In this document: piece by piece, positions 1 through 7,429 of the stretch | How the letters are laid out: each line of letters starts with the position of its first letter | Position numbering within the stretch: position 1 is the first letter of the stretch | Origin: a virus | Direction: 5' to 3' (one strand) | IMG/VR virus record: IMGVR_UViG_3300046451_000053 | Location: 1-37,710 of that record | DNA length: 37,710 bases | The notes under the pieces: generated by a model | The model's input: only the letters and a program-made list of their open reading frames with translations | What the model was told of the DNA's origin: nothing | The model's database searches: none | Made by a program: the position numbers and the translations under genes

Positions 1-10
1 ACTGACCAAA
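1..10. repeat. Terminal 10-base direct repeat (circle closure)
   Basis: Bases 1-10 (ACTGACCAAA) are identical to bases 37701-37710. A reading frame continues without a break across the join. This is the signature of a circular assembly with a short leftover overlap, or of a circularly permuted phage genome. Ten bases are too few to be a T7-type terminal repeat by themselves. Unique length is 37,700 bases. Confidence 0.85.
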
Positions 11-313
11 CCTAGAGTTAATCATAGCCTTGCACTTGATTTCTTGTTCAAACGCTAATTTCTGAGAAATAGTTTCTTTGGCTATCTGACCTAGTGAAAA
101 CCTATCGCCAGTTTTACCTAGGGTCTTGTGTAGTAATTTGTCCCAGCGGCCTATGATGGGATGTGCAGATTCATCTAACTGTTTTTTACCTAATTGAATG
201 TTATCTATCTGACCTGCTAATTCAGAAATATCTTTTGCAGTACGGATAGATTTAGATACTATCTTTACGGCACTGTTAATTAGTGCTAGACCTGTAAGAA
301 CATCCAGTACCAT
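1..313 (-). CDS. Membrane-anchored protein, N-terminal part (gene crosses the sequence ends)
   Basis: This is the first part of a 168-residue protein whose remainder lies at 37507-37700 on the same strand. The start ATG (313-311) overlaps the stop of the 100-residue gene upstream as TAATG, the usual coupling in this genome. The N-terminus is mildly hydrophobic (VLDVLTGLALINSAVKIV), followed by a helical charged middle. The C-terminus, in the other segment, is a transmembrane helix. It lies between the tail-fibre block and the holin/lysozyme cassette, so a role in lysis or as a virion membrane component is possible, but I do not recognise the family. Joined length is 507 bases including stop. 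Confidence 0.82.
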   Translation of the reverse strand, partial: MVLDVLTGLALINSAVKIVSKSIRTAKDISELAGQIDNIQLGKKQLDESAHPIIGRWDKLLHKTLGKTGDRFSLGQIAKETISQKLAFEQEIKCKAMINSRFGQ

Positions 314-615
314 TAGGGCTTGGGAAAGTCTGTCTTAACTTTGTCCACAATAACTTTCATTGCAGTCTCGTCATCTCCACCTTTCCATAATGCATCCAAC
401 TGATCTCCTATTGTAGGATAAGCCTCAACTCTTTTTTCTACGTAAGCAGTAGCTACGATCATTGCATCGTACTCAGTTTTCCAAGTAGCAATGTCTGCGT
501 CTGAAGGAATGCCATCAGGGAACTCAGTTATAATTCCATCAACAGTGGACATACCTTCTTGATTGTTGTGCTTCCAACCTATGATTGCGCCTATGTTATC
601 TAATTGTGTTGCCAT
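313..615 (-). CDS. Small acidic protein of the tail-fibre block, probable fibre assembly factor
   Basis: A 100-residue acidic protein with no signal peptide or membrane segment. Its C-terminal third (YPTIGDQLDALWKGG then DKVKTDFPKP) belongs to a type often seen beside phage tail fibres. The last 40 residues resemble the separate 49-residue protein at 2855-3004: both have a YPT motif, a GDD and an end of DKVK-x-DFPK. It follows two paralogous 171-residue putative fibre proteins. Role inferred from context: fibre chaperone or assembly factor. Start at ATG 615; the stop overlaps the next start. Confidence 0.75.
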   Translation of the reverse strand: MATQLDNIGAIIGWKHNNQEGMSTVDGIITEFPDGIPSDADIATWKTEYDAMIVATAYVEKRVEAYPTIGDQLDALWKGGDDETAMKVIVDKVKTDFPKP

Positions 616-624
616 TATATTTTC

Positions 625-1140
625 CTATGCTGAAATTTCAGTAATGATTAAAGTTGTATGTGGAATATCTCCACCTCTTTTTGAAGCATTTGAATATCCG
701 TTAGCAGAAATATAGCCACTTGAGTTGCCTACACGACAACGAATAGTTGTTGCACTGGTTGTTCCAGCAACAATGACAGTAGATAAAGAAATATCGTTTG
801 AGTAATTCCCATATAGATAACTACTAGCAAGTGCACCTGCCGTGCTATCTTGAAATATTCCAAATGTTTTATAGTTCTGTGTGCCACCAATTGTGCTGTG
901 AAAATCAATCTTCAGTAAATTTGAAGCATGAGCTGGAGTAATAGCCTTTGTGATAATTTCCACTCCTTCGGTGATTTGCATTATAGTATCATCGAAAGGT
1001 GCAACAGTAGTTGACGTTACATATGCAAAACTTGTTTCATAAACAACTTGAAGAACCTTACCAGCACCACTAACAGCCCCAGTAAAAGTATAAGCGTCAC
1101 TCATGTCCATTACGTCTGCGTTTATTTTTGTTAAGCTCAT
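625..1140 (-). CDS. Putative tail fibre/receptor-binding protein, paralogue B
   Basis: A 171-residue, Ser/Thr/Gly-rich, probably beta-structured protein. It is a tandem paralogue of the adjacent gene at 1137-1652, which also has 171 residues. Shared blocks are GKVxQVV near residue 27, a DDTIxQITEG stretch, IFQDSTAGALA, VxAGTTSATT and the C-terminal ITEISA. Its start ATGA overlaps the stop of the upstream copy by four bases. Placement after the tail-fibre genes and before a fibre-assembly-like protein suggests a distal fibre or receptor-binding subunit. No enzymatic motif is visible. The function is inferred; the duplication is directly seen. Confidence 0.78.
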   Translation of the reverse strand: MSLTKINADVMDMSDAYTFTGAVSGAGKVLQVVYETSFAYVTSTTVAPFDDTIMQITEGVEIITKAITPAHASNLLKIDFHSTIGGTQNYKTFGIFQDSTAGALASSYLYGNYSNDISLSTVIVAGTTSATTIRCRVGNSSGYISANGYSNASKRGGDIPHTTLIITEISA

Positions 1141-1652
1141 GCTGAAATCTCCGTAATTGTAATTGATGAAGCATTTACACCACCAAACTTTCTTGCTCCG
1201 CCAGAGCCATTAAAAGTAAGTGTACCTGAACTAGGCGGCCCAACTCTTACTTTAAATGTAGTAGCACTTGTTGTACCTGCTGTCATATAATGAGAAAATG
1301 TAATGCACTTACCATGTGTACTATAGTCTCCAACAATAGAATTTACTGCTAACGCTCCAGCAGTACTATCTTGGAATATAGCGGCAGACATTTGGTAACC
1401 GCCACCAGCACTAAAAGTAAAAAAAACAGTCGCTTGAATTAATAGTTTATTAGTTGCGCTAGCAGGGGTAACAGCTAGTGTCATAACTTCACCACCCTCT
1501 GTTATTTGAGGTATGGTATCGTCATACGGCAGTACTGTAGTTATTGTAGCAACTGCACCTGTTTGGGTATTTACCACTTGAACAACCTTACCACCTCCAG
1601 CCACACCAGCTATGCTAGTAATTAAACCCGGCGTTATTTTAGTTGCAGTCAT
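1137..1652 (-). CDS. Putative tail fibre/receptor-binding protein, paralogue A
   Basis: A 171-residue paralogue of the gene at 625-1140. It has the same length and conserved blocks (GKVVQVV, IFQDSTAGALAV, TAGTTSATT, ITEISA at the end), but its exposed middle and C-terminal loops differ (for example GYQMSAAIF and a Gly/Ser-rich GPPSSGTLTFNGSGG). Identical ends and variable interiors are what duplicated receptor-binding subunits would show. It starts with TAATG coupling behind the tail assembly chaperone-like gene. There is no signal peptide and no cysteine pattern. Fibre function is inferred from composition and neighbourhood. Confidence 0.78.
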   Translation of the reverse strand: MTATKITPGLITSIAGVAGGGKVVQVVNTQTGAVATITTVLPYDDTIPQITEGGEVMTLAVTPASATNKLLIQATVFFTFSAGGGYQMSAAIFQDSTAGALAVNSIVGDYSTHGKCITFSHYMTAGTTSATTFKVRVGPPSSGTLTFNGSGGARKFGGVNASSITITEISA

Positions 1653-1945
1653 TAGCTAGGTACCTCCGGCCAAGTTATTGTTCCTAAAACAGTTACATCA
1701 TTTAGTGTTCCGGGTAAGTTCCGAAGAGCTGTTCTATACTCTGTCCATGCATCTGATATTGCTGGGCTGTCTCCTAGAGACATCCAATCTGATTTTGCTA
1801 GCTCTTGATCGCGTTGAAATCGGAGGTGTTCCCAAGCTCTAGATACATTTCCAGTTGCATATTCTATATGCTCTGCAATTTCAGATGCTGTATACTCTCC
1901 AACAGTTTCAACACCTGTGATTACATTTATTTGCCTAATGCTCAT
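1652..1945 (-). CDS. Phage tail assembly chaperone-like protein
   Basis: A 97-residue protein resembling phage tail fibre assembly chaperones (Phage_tail_APC type). A helical Arg/Asp-rich core reads LRFQRDQELAKSDWMSL then DAWTEYRTALRNLPG, and it ends in ITWPEVPS. The family signature is R-x-x-(L/E)LxxxDW, a YRxALRxLP helix and a final WP-x-VP. It sits between a putative fibre protein (1955-2854) and the two 171-residue fibre paralogues, the expected place for a factor that trimerises or folds fibres. It acts in the cytoplasm and is probably not in the virion. Confidence 0.72.
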   Translation of the reverse strand: MSIRQINVITGVETVGEYTASEIAEHIEYATGNVSRAWEHLRFQRDQELAKSDWMSLGDSPAISDAWTEYRTALRNLPGTLNDVTVLGTITWPEVPS

Positions 1946-1954
1946 TATATACCC

Positions 1955-2854
1955 CTATTCATACGTAATATTTAGTTTGCCAGCATCCCAAGCACTACTA
2001 CCACTATTTGTTGTTACCCGTATACGATCTAACTCAGCAGACAATGCTTTGTATCCTACAATGATATTGGGTGTTGTTCCTCCACCAAAATATGTTACAC
2101 CACCTCCACTCCACGTATAAGTAGCTGGATCAACTAAGGTGAGTGTAATAGTCCCTGAGAAGATGTATGAAGCATCACCGAATTTTGCCCAATTCCATCC
2201 ATTTGTAAATTTTGTACCAACAACAGAAGCACTCACGTAACTGGAAAGAGTTTCATAACTTGATGTCTCAATACCTCCAGAATCTCCAATCTGAACTAAA
2301 GCCCATACTGCGGCATTAAAACTACATCCTGCTAAACTTATACTAACTCTCTTTGTACCAGAAGGGATGCCTGTAAAATCAAAAGTTGTTCCAGAAGTCG
2401 TAGCAACTGCTGTTCCTAAAGTTACACCAGCGGCAGGTGGTATAGCTTCAAATGCAGGTGGACTTCCAGCACCAGTAGAAGTTAACACTTGCCCGTCACT
2501 GCCCGTAGCTACAGCCACAGGATTCCCGCTGGCATCATAACTAATGACATTTCCATCTACGCCTGAAGCCATCTGCCCCAGGCCAATAGCGTTGTCAGCA
2601 ACAGTGTTGACTATGCCTGTAGAAAAATACTGGATAGTTGTGCAGATATTTGTACCAGAAGGTAGAGTGCTAGTAGTTGTTAAAGTTGCACCACTGACGT
2701 TGAAATCTATACCCGGTGTTTGCGCTACACCATTTACGTAGAGCATCGTAGCATTTGTAGTTCCATTCTGGTCCAAAGTGAGCGTAGTAGTTCCACCATT
2801 ATGTCTTTTAACTTGAGGGTTCAGTTGGGCTAGGCCAGTTAAAAAATTACTCAT
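1955..2854 (-). CDS. Putative tail fibre protein (299 aa)
   Basis: Ser/Thr/Gly-rich beta protein. The N-terminal part (residues 1-100) looks like an attachment/stalk module. The middle contains the common phage-fibre spacer VISYDASGNPVAVATGSDGQ followed by VLTSTGAGSPP. The C-terminal 150 residues form a beta domain with several aromatic residues. A TVADNAIGLGQMA segment resembles TIADNAVTNAKMADDA in the next fibre gene (3014-3946), so the two share a stalk motif. The start lies directly after the 49-residue gene upstream (TAAATG). It probably contacts the host receptor, which would make it a host-range determinant; that is inference. Confidence 0.78.
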   Translation of the reverse strand: MSNFLTGLAQLNPQVKRHNGGTTTLTLDQNGTTNATMLYVNGVAQTPGIDFNVSGATLTTTSTLPSGTNICTTIQYFSTGIVNTVADNAIGLGQMASGVDGNVISYDASGNPVAVATGSDGQVLTSTGAGSPPAFEAIPPAAGVTLGTAVATTSGTTFDFTGIPSGTKRVSISLAGCSFNAAVWALVQIGDSGGIETSSYETLSSYVSASVVGTKFTNGWNWAKFGDASYIFSGTITLTLVDPATYTWSGGGVTYFGGGTTPNIIVGYKALSAELDRIRVTTNSGSSAWDAGKLNITYE

Positions 2855-3004
2855 TTAATCCCCCTTCGGAAAGTCTATTTTAACTTTGTCGCAAGCGGTT
2901 ACCCAAGCTTTCATCTTTGTGTCGTCGCCCTTCTTTTCTTCATAAAATGCTTCGAAAAAATCTGTAGGATACTCTGGTATTTTGTCAAAATTATAATTAG
3001 CCAT
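2855..3004 (-). CDS. Small protein, paralogue of the C-terminus of the 100-aa fibre-block protein
   Basis: A 49-residue ORF starting at ATG 3004 and ending in TAA immediately before the ATG of the 299-residue fibre gene. The sequence runs FDKIPEYPTDFFEAF, then EEKKGDDTKMK, and ends DKVKIDFPKGD. The ending is nearly the same as that of the 100-residue protein at 313-615 (GDDETAMKVI ... DKVKTDFPKP), so each seems to follow or accompany a fibre gene. It fills the gap between two fibre genes exactly, which supports it being real. Function unknown, possibly a fibre chaperone. Confidence 0.62.
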   Translation of the reverse strand: MANYNFDKIPEYPTDFFEAFYEEKKGDDTKMKAWVTACDKVKIDFPKGD

Positions 3005-3013
3005 TAAAAACTC

Positions 3014-3946
3014 CTAGCCCAATGCTGTAATAGTTAAAATTGGAATTGATAGTTGCTCAGATTCTCCACCGCCATCCCAGTTTCGTACTGCGTGAGCCTT
3101 TCCTTCAGAAGTAGCAACAGCATTTCTAATTTGCCACTTCAAAGTTTTAGCTGACCCCCAACTTGCTACTCTGCCAGATCCAGTATCTGTCCCATCACCA
3201 ATTCTTACTACCCAACGAAGAGTGTCAGGGCCACTCAGATAGACGTATCCACCTAAACATCTTCTAGCATCAGTAACTTCATCACTATCTATAAAAAATT
3301 TACACAGAATTTCACAGTTTGAATCTATTCTACGGACCATTAAATTTAAATCATAAATAACAGAAGTTGTTCCTGAGGGTGGAGTATAAGCAATAGAACT
3401 TCCATTTAAATCTGCATAAGTAAGATTAGGTGTTTGAGCACCAGTAACATTGCCAGGTGTGTAAGTCCCACTCCCTACTGTTCTTGCTCGTCCATCACAT
3501 ACCATTGCTAACATTTCTTTTATGTTTGCACCAGCACTAGCCCAAGCATTATCACCCCGAAGAAACGTACTACTACTGGCTGTCCCAGAAGCTGAAAGCT
3601 CTGCAACACCGATTGCATCATCTGCCATCTTAGCGTTTGTGACTGCATTATCGGCTATTGTTGTGTAGTTACGATTTTCTTGTGCGTACCTAGCTTCTAT
3701 CTTAGAAGTGCCTGTGGGTATAGCGGCATCGAATGTTACTCTAACACCACTTATAGAAAACGTATCGTGATTTTGATACACACCGTCAAAAGCAATTGTC
3801 ACACTATTTTCACTACCGGGGGTAGCACTCAAGTCTATATACGTAGAGGAACCATCGTTAAAATCTGTACCATCTGCAAATATATCTACTACTGGTACAA
3901 CTAGATCACGTAGACTAGGGGAAATACCTGATATGTACCCACTCAT
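3014..3946 (-). CDS. Putative tail fibre protein (310 aa)
   Basis: Ser/Thr-rich, probably trimeric fibre protein. Residues 1-95 form a beta module (FDGVYQNHDTFSISG, then TSKIEARYAQE). A conserved stalk follows, TIADNAVTNAKMADDAIG, then an STFLRGDNAWASAG spacer common in phage fibres. The C-terminal domain of about 165 residues is likely the knob: it is rich in Arg/Asp and ends in ILTITALG. Neighbouring genes are other appendage proteins. Assignment is by composition and stalk motifs; the exact part of the virion cannot be told from sequence alone. Confidence 0.78.
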   Translation of the reverse strand: MSGYISGISPSLRDLVVPVVDIFADGTDFNDGSSTYIDLSATPGSENSVTIAFDGVYQNHDTFSISGVRVTFDAAIPTGTSKIEARYAQENRNYTTIADNAVTNAKMADDAIGVAELSASGTASSSTFLRGDNAWASAGANIKEMLAMVCDGRARTVGSGTYTPGNVTGAQTPNLTYADLNGSSIAYTPPSGTTSVIYDLNLMVRRIDSNCEILCKFFIDSDEVTDARRCLGGYVYLSGPDTLRWVVRIGDGTDTGSGRVASWGSAKTLKWQIRNAVATSEGKAHAVRNWDGGGESEQLSIPILTITALG

Positions 3947-3947
3947 A

Positions 3948-4274
3948 TTAAGTTACCTTTAGGTAAGAAATTGTAGCTTCAAGGCTTGAATTAGCTTGAG
4001 CGTCTAATTTAATATAGTCTCCAGTTTCTAAAACCATCTTGCCTTGCATAGGGCTAAAAGCATCGTTTACTGGTATGTTTATTTCTTTAGCTAAGACTGA
4101 GTTCGTGCTTCCTCCTGATTGGTATACAGTTGCAGTTAACCAAGAGGCCGTGGTTGCGTGAACATTAGCAACCTGAAAACCCACCACCACAAGAGTTTCA
4201 CCACTCCCAGCAGTAAGGACAGTAGGGTCACTTGTCGTGACATCTGCTGAAACCATGTGGAAAGTATTTGCCAT
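3948..4274 (-). CDS. Small structural beta protein (108 aa), hypothetical
   Basis: A 108-residue protein rich in Thr, Val and Ala, with alternating hydrophobic pattern typical of a beta sandwich (ETLVVVGFQVANVHA, then GKMVLETGDYIKLDAQAN). It has no signal peptide or membrane helix. It starts 10 bases after the upstream fibre-like gene and ends just before the next fibre gene, so it is likely a virion appendage or decoration component. I do not recognise a named family. Confidence 0.7.
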   Translation of the reverse strand: MANTFHMVSADVTTSDPTVLTAGSGETLVVVGFQVANVHATTASWLTATVYQSGGSTNSVLAKEINIPVNDAFSPMQGKMVLETGDYIKLDAQANSSLEATISYLKVT

Positions 4275-4284
4275 TAATTTACTC

Positions 4285-5064
4285 CTATCCTAATGCTATG
4301 GCTAAAGCTGTTGCGGTTGATGCCGCATCTACAGCAGTAACAAATGAAGATGTATCTACACTTGCGGTTAAAAGTTGAAACTGAGTACCATCGTAGATAA
4401 CACCAGTAAGCCCAGCGGCTAATATTTGATTTGCTGATAAAGCTGATCCACTATTCTGTACAGCTTTAACTCCTAATCCACTAACGTTTAAAGTAGTAGC
4501 CCCTGTGTTATTATTGTCTGCGTCAAAGTAAAACACCTGTCCAGCAACATAACTGGTTATAGCTGGACTAGGAGCTATTACGTAAGCGTTTGTACCCCCT
4601 GTGTCTTGAGCAAAGTTCATAGAAGCGTTCTGAGCTTGTCCAAGTGTTACACTGTCTGTTAAAGCAGTACCTACAGCAAGTCCTGTTATCTTAGCGTTAC
4701 TTGTGGCTAAAGCAGATAGACCTGCTATAGAACCTCCTGATATACTTACACTGCTAGATGCCTGTGTAGCTATTGTTCCTAGACCTAAAGCTGACCTAGC
4801 GGCACTGGCAGATGTAGCTCCTGTACCCCCTTTAGCAACTGGAACAGTACCTAGACTAAGTGTAACTGAACCTATGGCATTGTCTCTGGCAACAGGACTA
4901 GTAGCTGTAATACTAGATACACCTGACAAAGCTGATGCAAGTGTGTCCTTACGTATCTTGTGCGTAGTACCTGCACTTATATCAACAATCGCTAAGACAT
5001 CATCAGCCGCTAAGTTAACTTCTGATAGTTCTGGTAACTCCGTTATCTTTTTGTTTGTTGCCAT
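4285..5064 (-). CDS. Putative tail fibre protein with conserved stalk repeats (259 aa)
   Basis: The N-terminus KKITELPELSEVNLAADDVL is a common start of phage fibre proteins and probably docks to the virion. Residues around 75-105 carry the widespread VAKGGTGATSASAARSALGL fibre motif. Next come small Gly/Ser/Ala repeats and a C-terminal region (FYFDADNNNTGATTLNVSGL) shared by many collar/fibre proteins. It is fully leftward and directly behind the 98-residue protein that follows the portal. Being the most portal-proximal of the fibre genes, it could be the proximal fibre. The function is family-based; the order of assembly is inference. Confidence 0.8.
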   Translation of the reverse strand: MATNKKITELPELSEVNLAADDVLAIVDISAGTTHKIRKDTLASALSGVSSITATSPVARDNAIGSVTLSLGTVPVAKGGTGATSASAARSALGLGTIATQASSSVSISGGSIAGLSALATSNAKITGLAVGTALTDSVTLGQAQNASMNFAQDTGGTNAYVIAPSPAITSYVAGQVFYFDADNNNTGATTLNVSGLGVKAVQNSGSALSANQILAAGLTGVIYDGTQFQLLTASVDTSSFVTAVDAASTATALAIALG

Positions 5065-5070
5065 GCTAGT

Positions 5071-5367
5071 TTAGCCTTCTAACCAAGTTACATTTACCGT
5101 GGCTGTTCCAGATGCTGTTATAGCCGCTACTTTATGTCCGGGTTCTATTACAACTGTAACAGGTTCCCCTACGTTTACTGCTAAACCAGCGGCCACTGTC
5201 GCTGTTGGAGCGGCACTGTTTAGTACAACGTAAGCTAGTCCTGATGAAGATATACGGGCAAGTCCCACGTTAGCAGGAGTTACCACTGTTCTGGTAGCCC
5301 CAGAGCTTGTTGTAGCTGATAAGTTTACACTGGAGTTTATTCTATAGTACATATTTTGTCGTGCCAT
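5071..5367 (-). CDS. Small structural protein next to portal (98 aa)
   Basis: A 98-residue Ala/Val/Thr-rich, almost charge-free protein with beta pattern (VGLARISSSGLAYVVLNSA, then VGEPVTVVIEPGHKVAAIT). It resembles small capsid-fibre/decoration proteins in composition, but I cannot name a family. It begins five bases after the portal stop and precedes the fibre genes, so a virion role is likely. No signal peptide, cysteine or catalytic motif. Confidence 0.7.
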   Translation of the reverse strand: MARQNMYYRINSSVNLSATTSSGATRTVVTPANVGLARISSSGLAYVVLNSAAPTATVAAGLAVNVGEPVTVVIEPGHKVAAITASGTATVNVTWLEG

Positions 5368-5371
5368 TATT

Positions 5372-7390
5372 TTACGCCTTTACGTTTTGTCCAGAAGACA
5401 TTTCAAACCCAAGTTCTACTCCTTTAAGTTTCAACTCTTCTTTCTTTATGTTGATGTTGTTTTCTAACTCTAGTCTTTCTAGTTCTAACTTCCCTGCTTT
5501 TATCTCTAATTCACTTGCTTTAACTTGAGCTTCCATTCTAGAAGTTTCAGCTTCCATTGTAAGTGCTTGCGCCTGTGCTTGTGCTAGTATGTCTTGTGGT
5601 GACGGTGGTGGAGGTTCTACTGGTTCAGGTTGTGAGATAAACTGATCTGCATTTTTGATACCCATCTCTGCACCAAGTTCTTTCACCAAGTTATATATGT
5701 TCTGTGGTGAAACCATGTTATCAGTTTGGGTAGCTACTTTTTCAATTAAAGCAGAGAAACTAGAAAGATTATTAAGGCGAACATCTTGATCTCCATATCC
5801 TAGGCCAACTTCAACACTCACATCCAAGTCTTCTTTCCAACTGGAAGGATCAACTTCGTAGTAAGCATTGTTTAGGCGCATTACTTTTTTACTATCTTCG
5901 TATCGCTGAACTAGGTTGTATATGTTTTTAAACATACTCTTTACACCTGTGTCAGCAAATACTCTAGCTATTAACTCTACTCTTCCTTGTGCGTTACTCA
6001 GAGCACCTTGCACTGCTCCTTGTGTTACATGGGACTTTAGAACATCTGCTGGTAAACCCTGAGTAGCTCCGTTTACTCCGGTTCTACCTGCTTTAAGTTT
6101 ATCCCAATAGTCCAGCATTTCAAAACTATACTGCTGTAGGGCAGGTGTTTGAATAGGCTGTAAGGCATTAGGTGATCTTGTGCGTACAATTCCACCGGGG
6201 CGGTTGGTTAACAGATCGTCTATGTTAACTTGACCTTCTACAACTTGGAACCTACCGTTGTTTGCCAAGTACATATTGTCTAATAGATTTCTTGTTAGGG
6301 TACTGCGAACAAGTTGTATATCTTCTACCGTCTCTGCTACAGATAGCCCATAGAACTTATGAGGGATCGGTATTGGGCATATAGAGCTAAAGGGTATAGT
6401 ATCTACAGGCTCCATCTCTAGCATTTCGTTGCCAGAGTGTATTACTTTGTAGAGTACCCCTACACCTGTGTCCTCTAAGTCTAGTTTAGTGTAGGATTCA
6501 AATACTTCTACAGTGTCCTCTGAGCGTACCACAGATCGTGTATCTATTTGATTTGTGCTATCGTATGCGTGTCTGGCCATATATTCTTGGCTAGTTGTAA
6601 GTCCGTCTACACTTGATCCAGAGCTTGCTAAACCTTCTACTAACTCTTCGTCAAAGCCCATTTCAATAAGCTCAGTTCTAGTTTTATGAGATCGGTGACA
6701 AACAAATCTAAAATCTTCTAAGCTCTTAGCACCACGGTTTATGAGAAACTCTTCCGGTGGTATATTATCTATTGTGACCTTACCGGACATTTTAGTTCTG
6801 CTAAATGTCACATCGTGTTTAATGTCTTCTACTTGGACTAGCTCACCTGTCTGTGGGTCAGGTACTTCTATGACGGTAACATCTTCTGTGTGCTCTAGGA
6901 TCTCTAACTCTTTGTCCTCTGAGATAAGGCTAAATTCTTGTTCTGTTAACTTCTCATAGGACTCCGTGGTGGTCTTTGTTATGTCTTCCCAGTAGTGTTT
7001 TACTATGCCAACCTTCTGTAGGAGAGCGTCAAAGAAGAAGTTGTACAGTATGTCAAATCCATTGTTCTGCTTGTAGAACACATGGTTCACGTAGTTCGTA
7101 GCCTGTTCTGCTATCTGGACATCTTCTGGTCCTTCTGGAGTGAAGCGTACTACGTCTTTACCACTTGTAAAGATACGCATTAAGCTAGGCATCATCCACA
7201 TGATAGTGTCTTGTACATCTGTGACAACTACTTGAGAGCGTCCATCCTCTTCGTTACCAAATGGTTCCCCATAGAAATACTCCATAGAGCGTTCTCGTTG
7301 TGTACTAATCTCAGAATCAATAAAAGAAGAACTGTCTTCTACTTCACCACTAAGAATAGATACTATTTCATCGTCGGATAATTTATCCAT
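5372..7390 (-). CDS. Portal protein (P22-like)
   Basis: A 672-residue protein, the expected length of podovirus portals. It forms the dodecameric ring at one vertex through which DNA is packaged and ejected. Seen: an acidic N-terminus, SQVVVTDVQDTIMWMMPSLM near residue 50 (typical of P22-type portals), IPFSSICPIPIPHKFYGLSV near 335, and the wing/stem region VRSTLTRNLLDNMYLANNG. The C-terminal 100 residues form a long coiled coil rich in Glu, Lys and Leu after a PEPVEPPPPSP linker, possibly the barrel. It lies just downstream of the large terminase, as in many phages. Confidence 0.92.
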   Translation of the reverse strand: MDKLSDDEIVSILSGEVEDSSSFIDSEISTQRERSMEYFYGEPFGNEEDGRSQVVVTDVQDTIMWMMPSLMRIFTSGKDVVRFTPEGPEDVQIAEQATNYVNHVFYKQNNGFDILYNFFFDALLQKVGIVKHYWEDITKTTTESYEKLTEQEFSLISEDKELEILEHTEDVTVIEVPDPQTGELVQVEDIKHDVTFSRTKMSGKVTIDNIPPEEFLINRGAKSLEDFRFVCHRSHKTRTELIEMGFDEELVEGLASSGSSVDGLTTSQEYMARHAYDSTNQIDTRSVVRSEDTVEVFESYTKLDLEDTGVGVLYKVIHSGNEMLEMEPVDTIPFSSICPIPIPHKFYGLSVAETVEDIQLVRSTLTRNLLDNMYLANNGRFQVVEGQVNIDDLLTNRPGGIVRTRSPNALQPIQTPALQQYSFEMLDYWDKLKAGRTGVNGATQGLPADVLKSHVTQGAVQGALSNAQGRVELIARVFADTGVKSMFKNIYNLVQRYEDSKKVMRLNNAYYEVDPSSWKEDLDVSVEVGLGYGDQDVRLNNLSSFSALIEKVATQTDNMVSPQNIYNLVKELGAEMGIKNADQFISQPEPVEPPPPSPQDILAQAQAQALTMEAETSRMEAQVKASELEIKAGKLELERLELENNINIKKEELKLKGVELGFEMSSGQNVKA

Positions 7391-7393
7391 AGA

Positions 7394-7429
7394 TTAATAC
7401 TTTGGCTTCGGTGGTTTTCTTTTCTTCAT
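7394..7429 (-). CDS. Possible 11-residue basic micro-ORF between terminase and portal
   Basis: The ATG overlaps the large terminase stop as TAATG and reads MKKRKPPKPKY, ending four bases before the portal ATG. It shows the same coupling as many real genes here and fills the gap exactly. It could equally be a translational relay that delivers ribosomes to the portal start, which lacks an obvious Shine-Dalgarno. Far too short to assign. Confidence 0.3.
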   Translation of the reverse strand: MKKRKPPKPKY

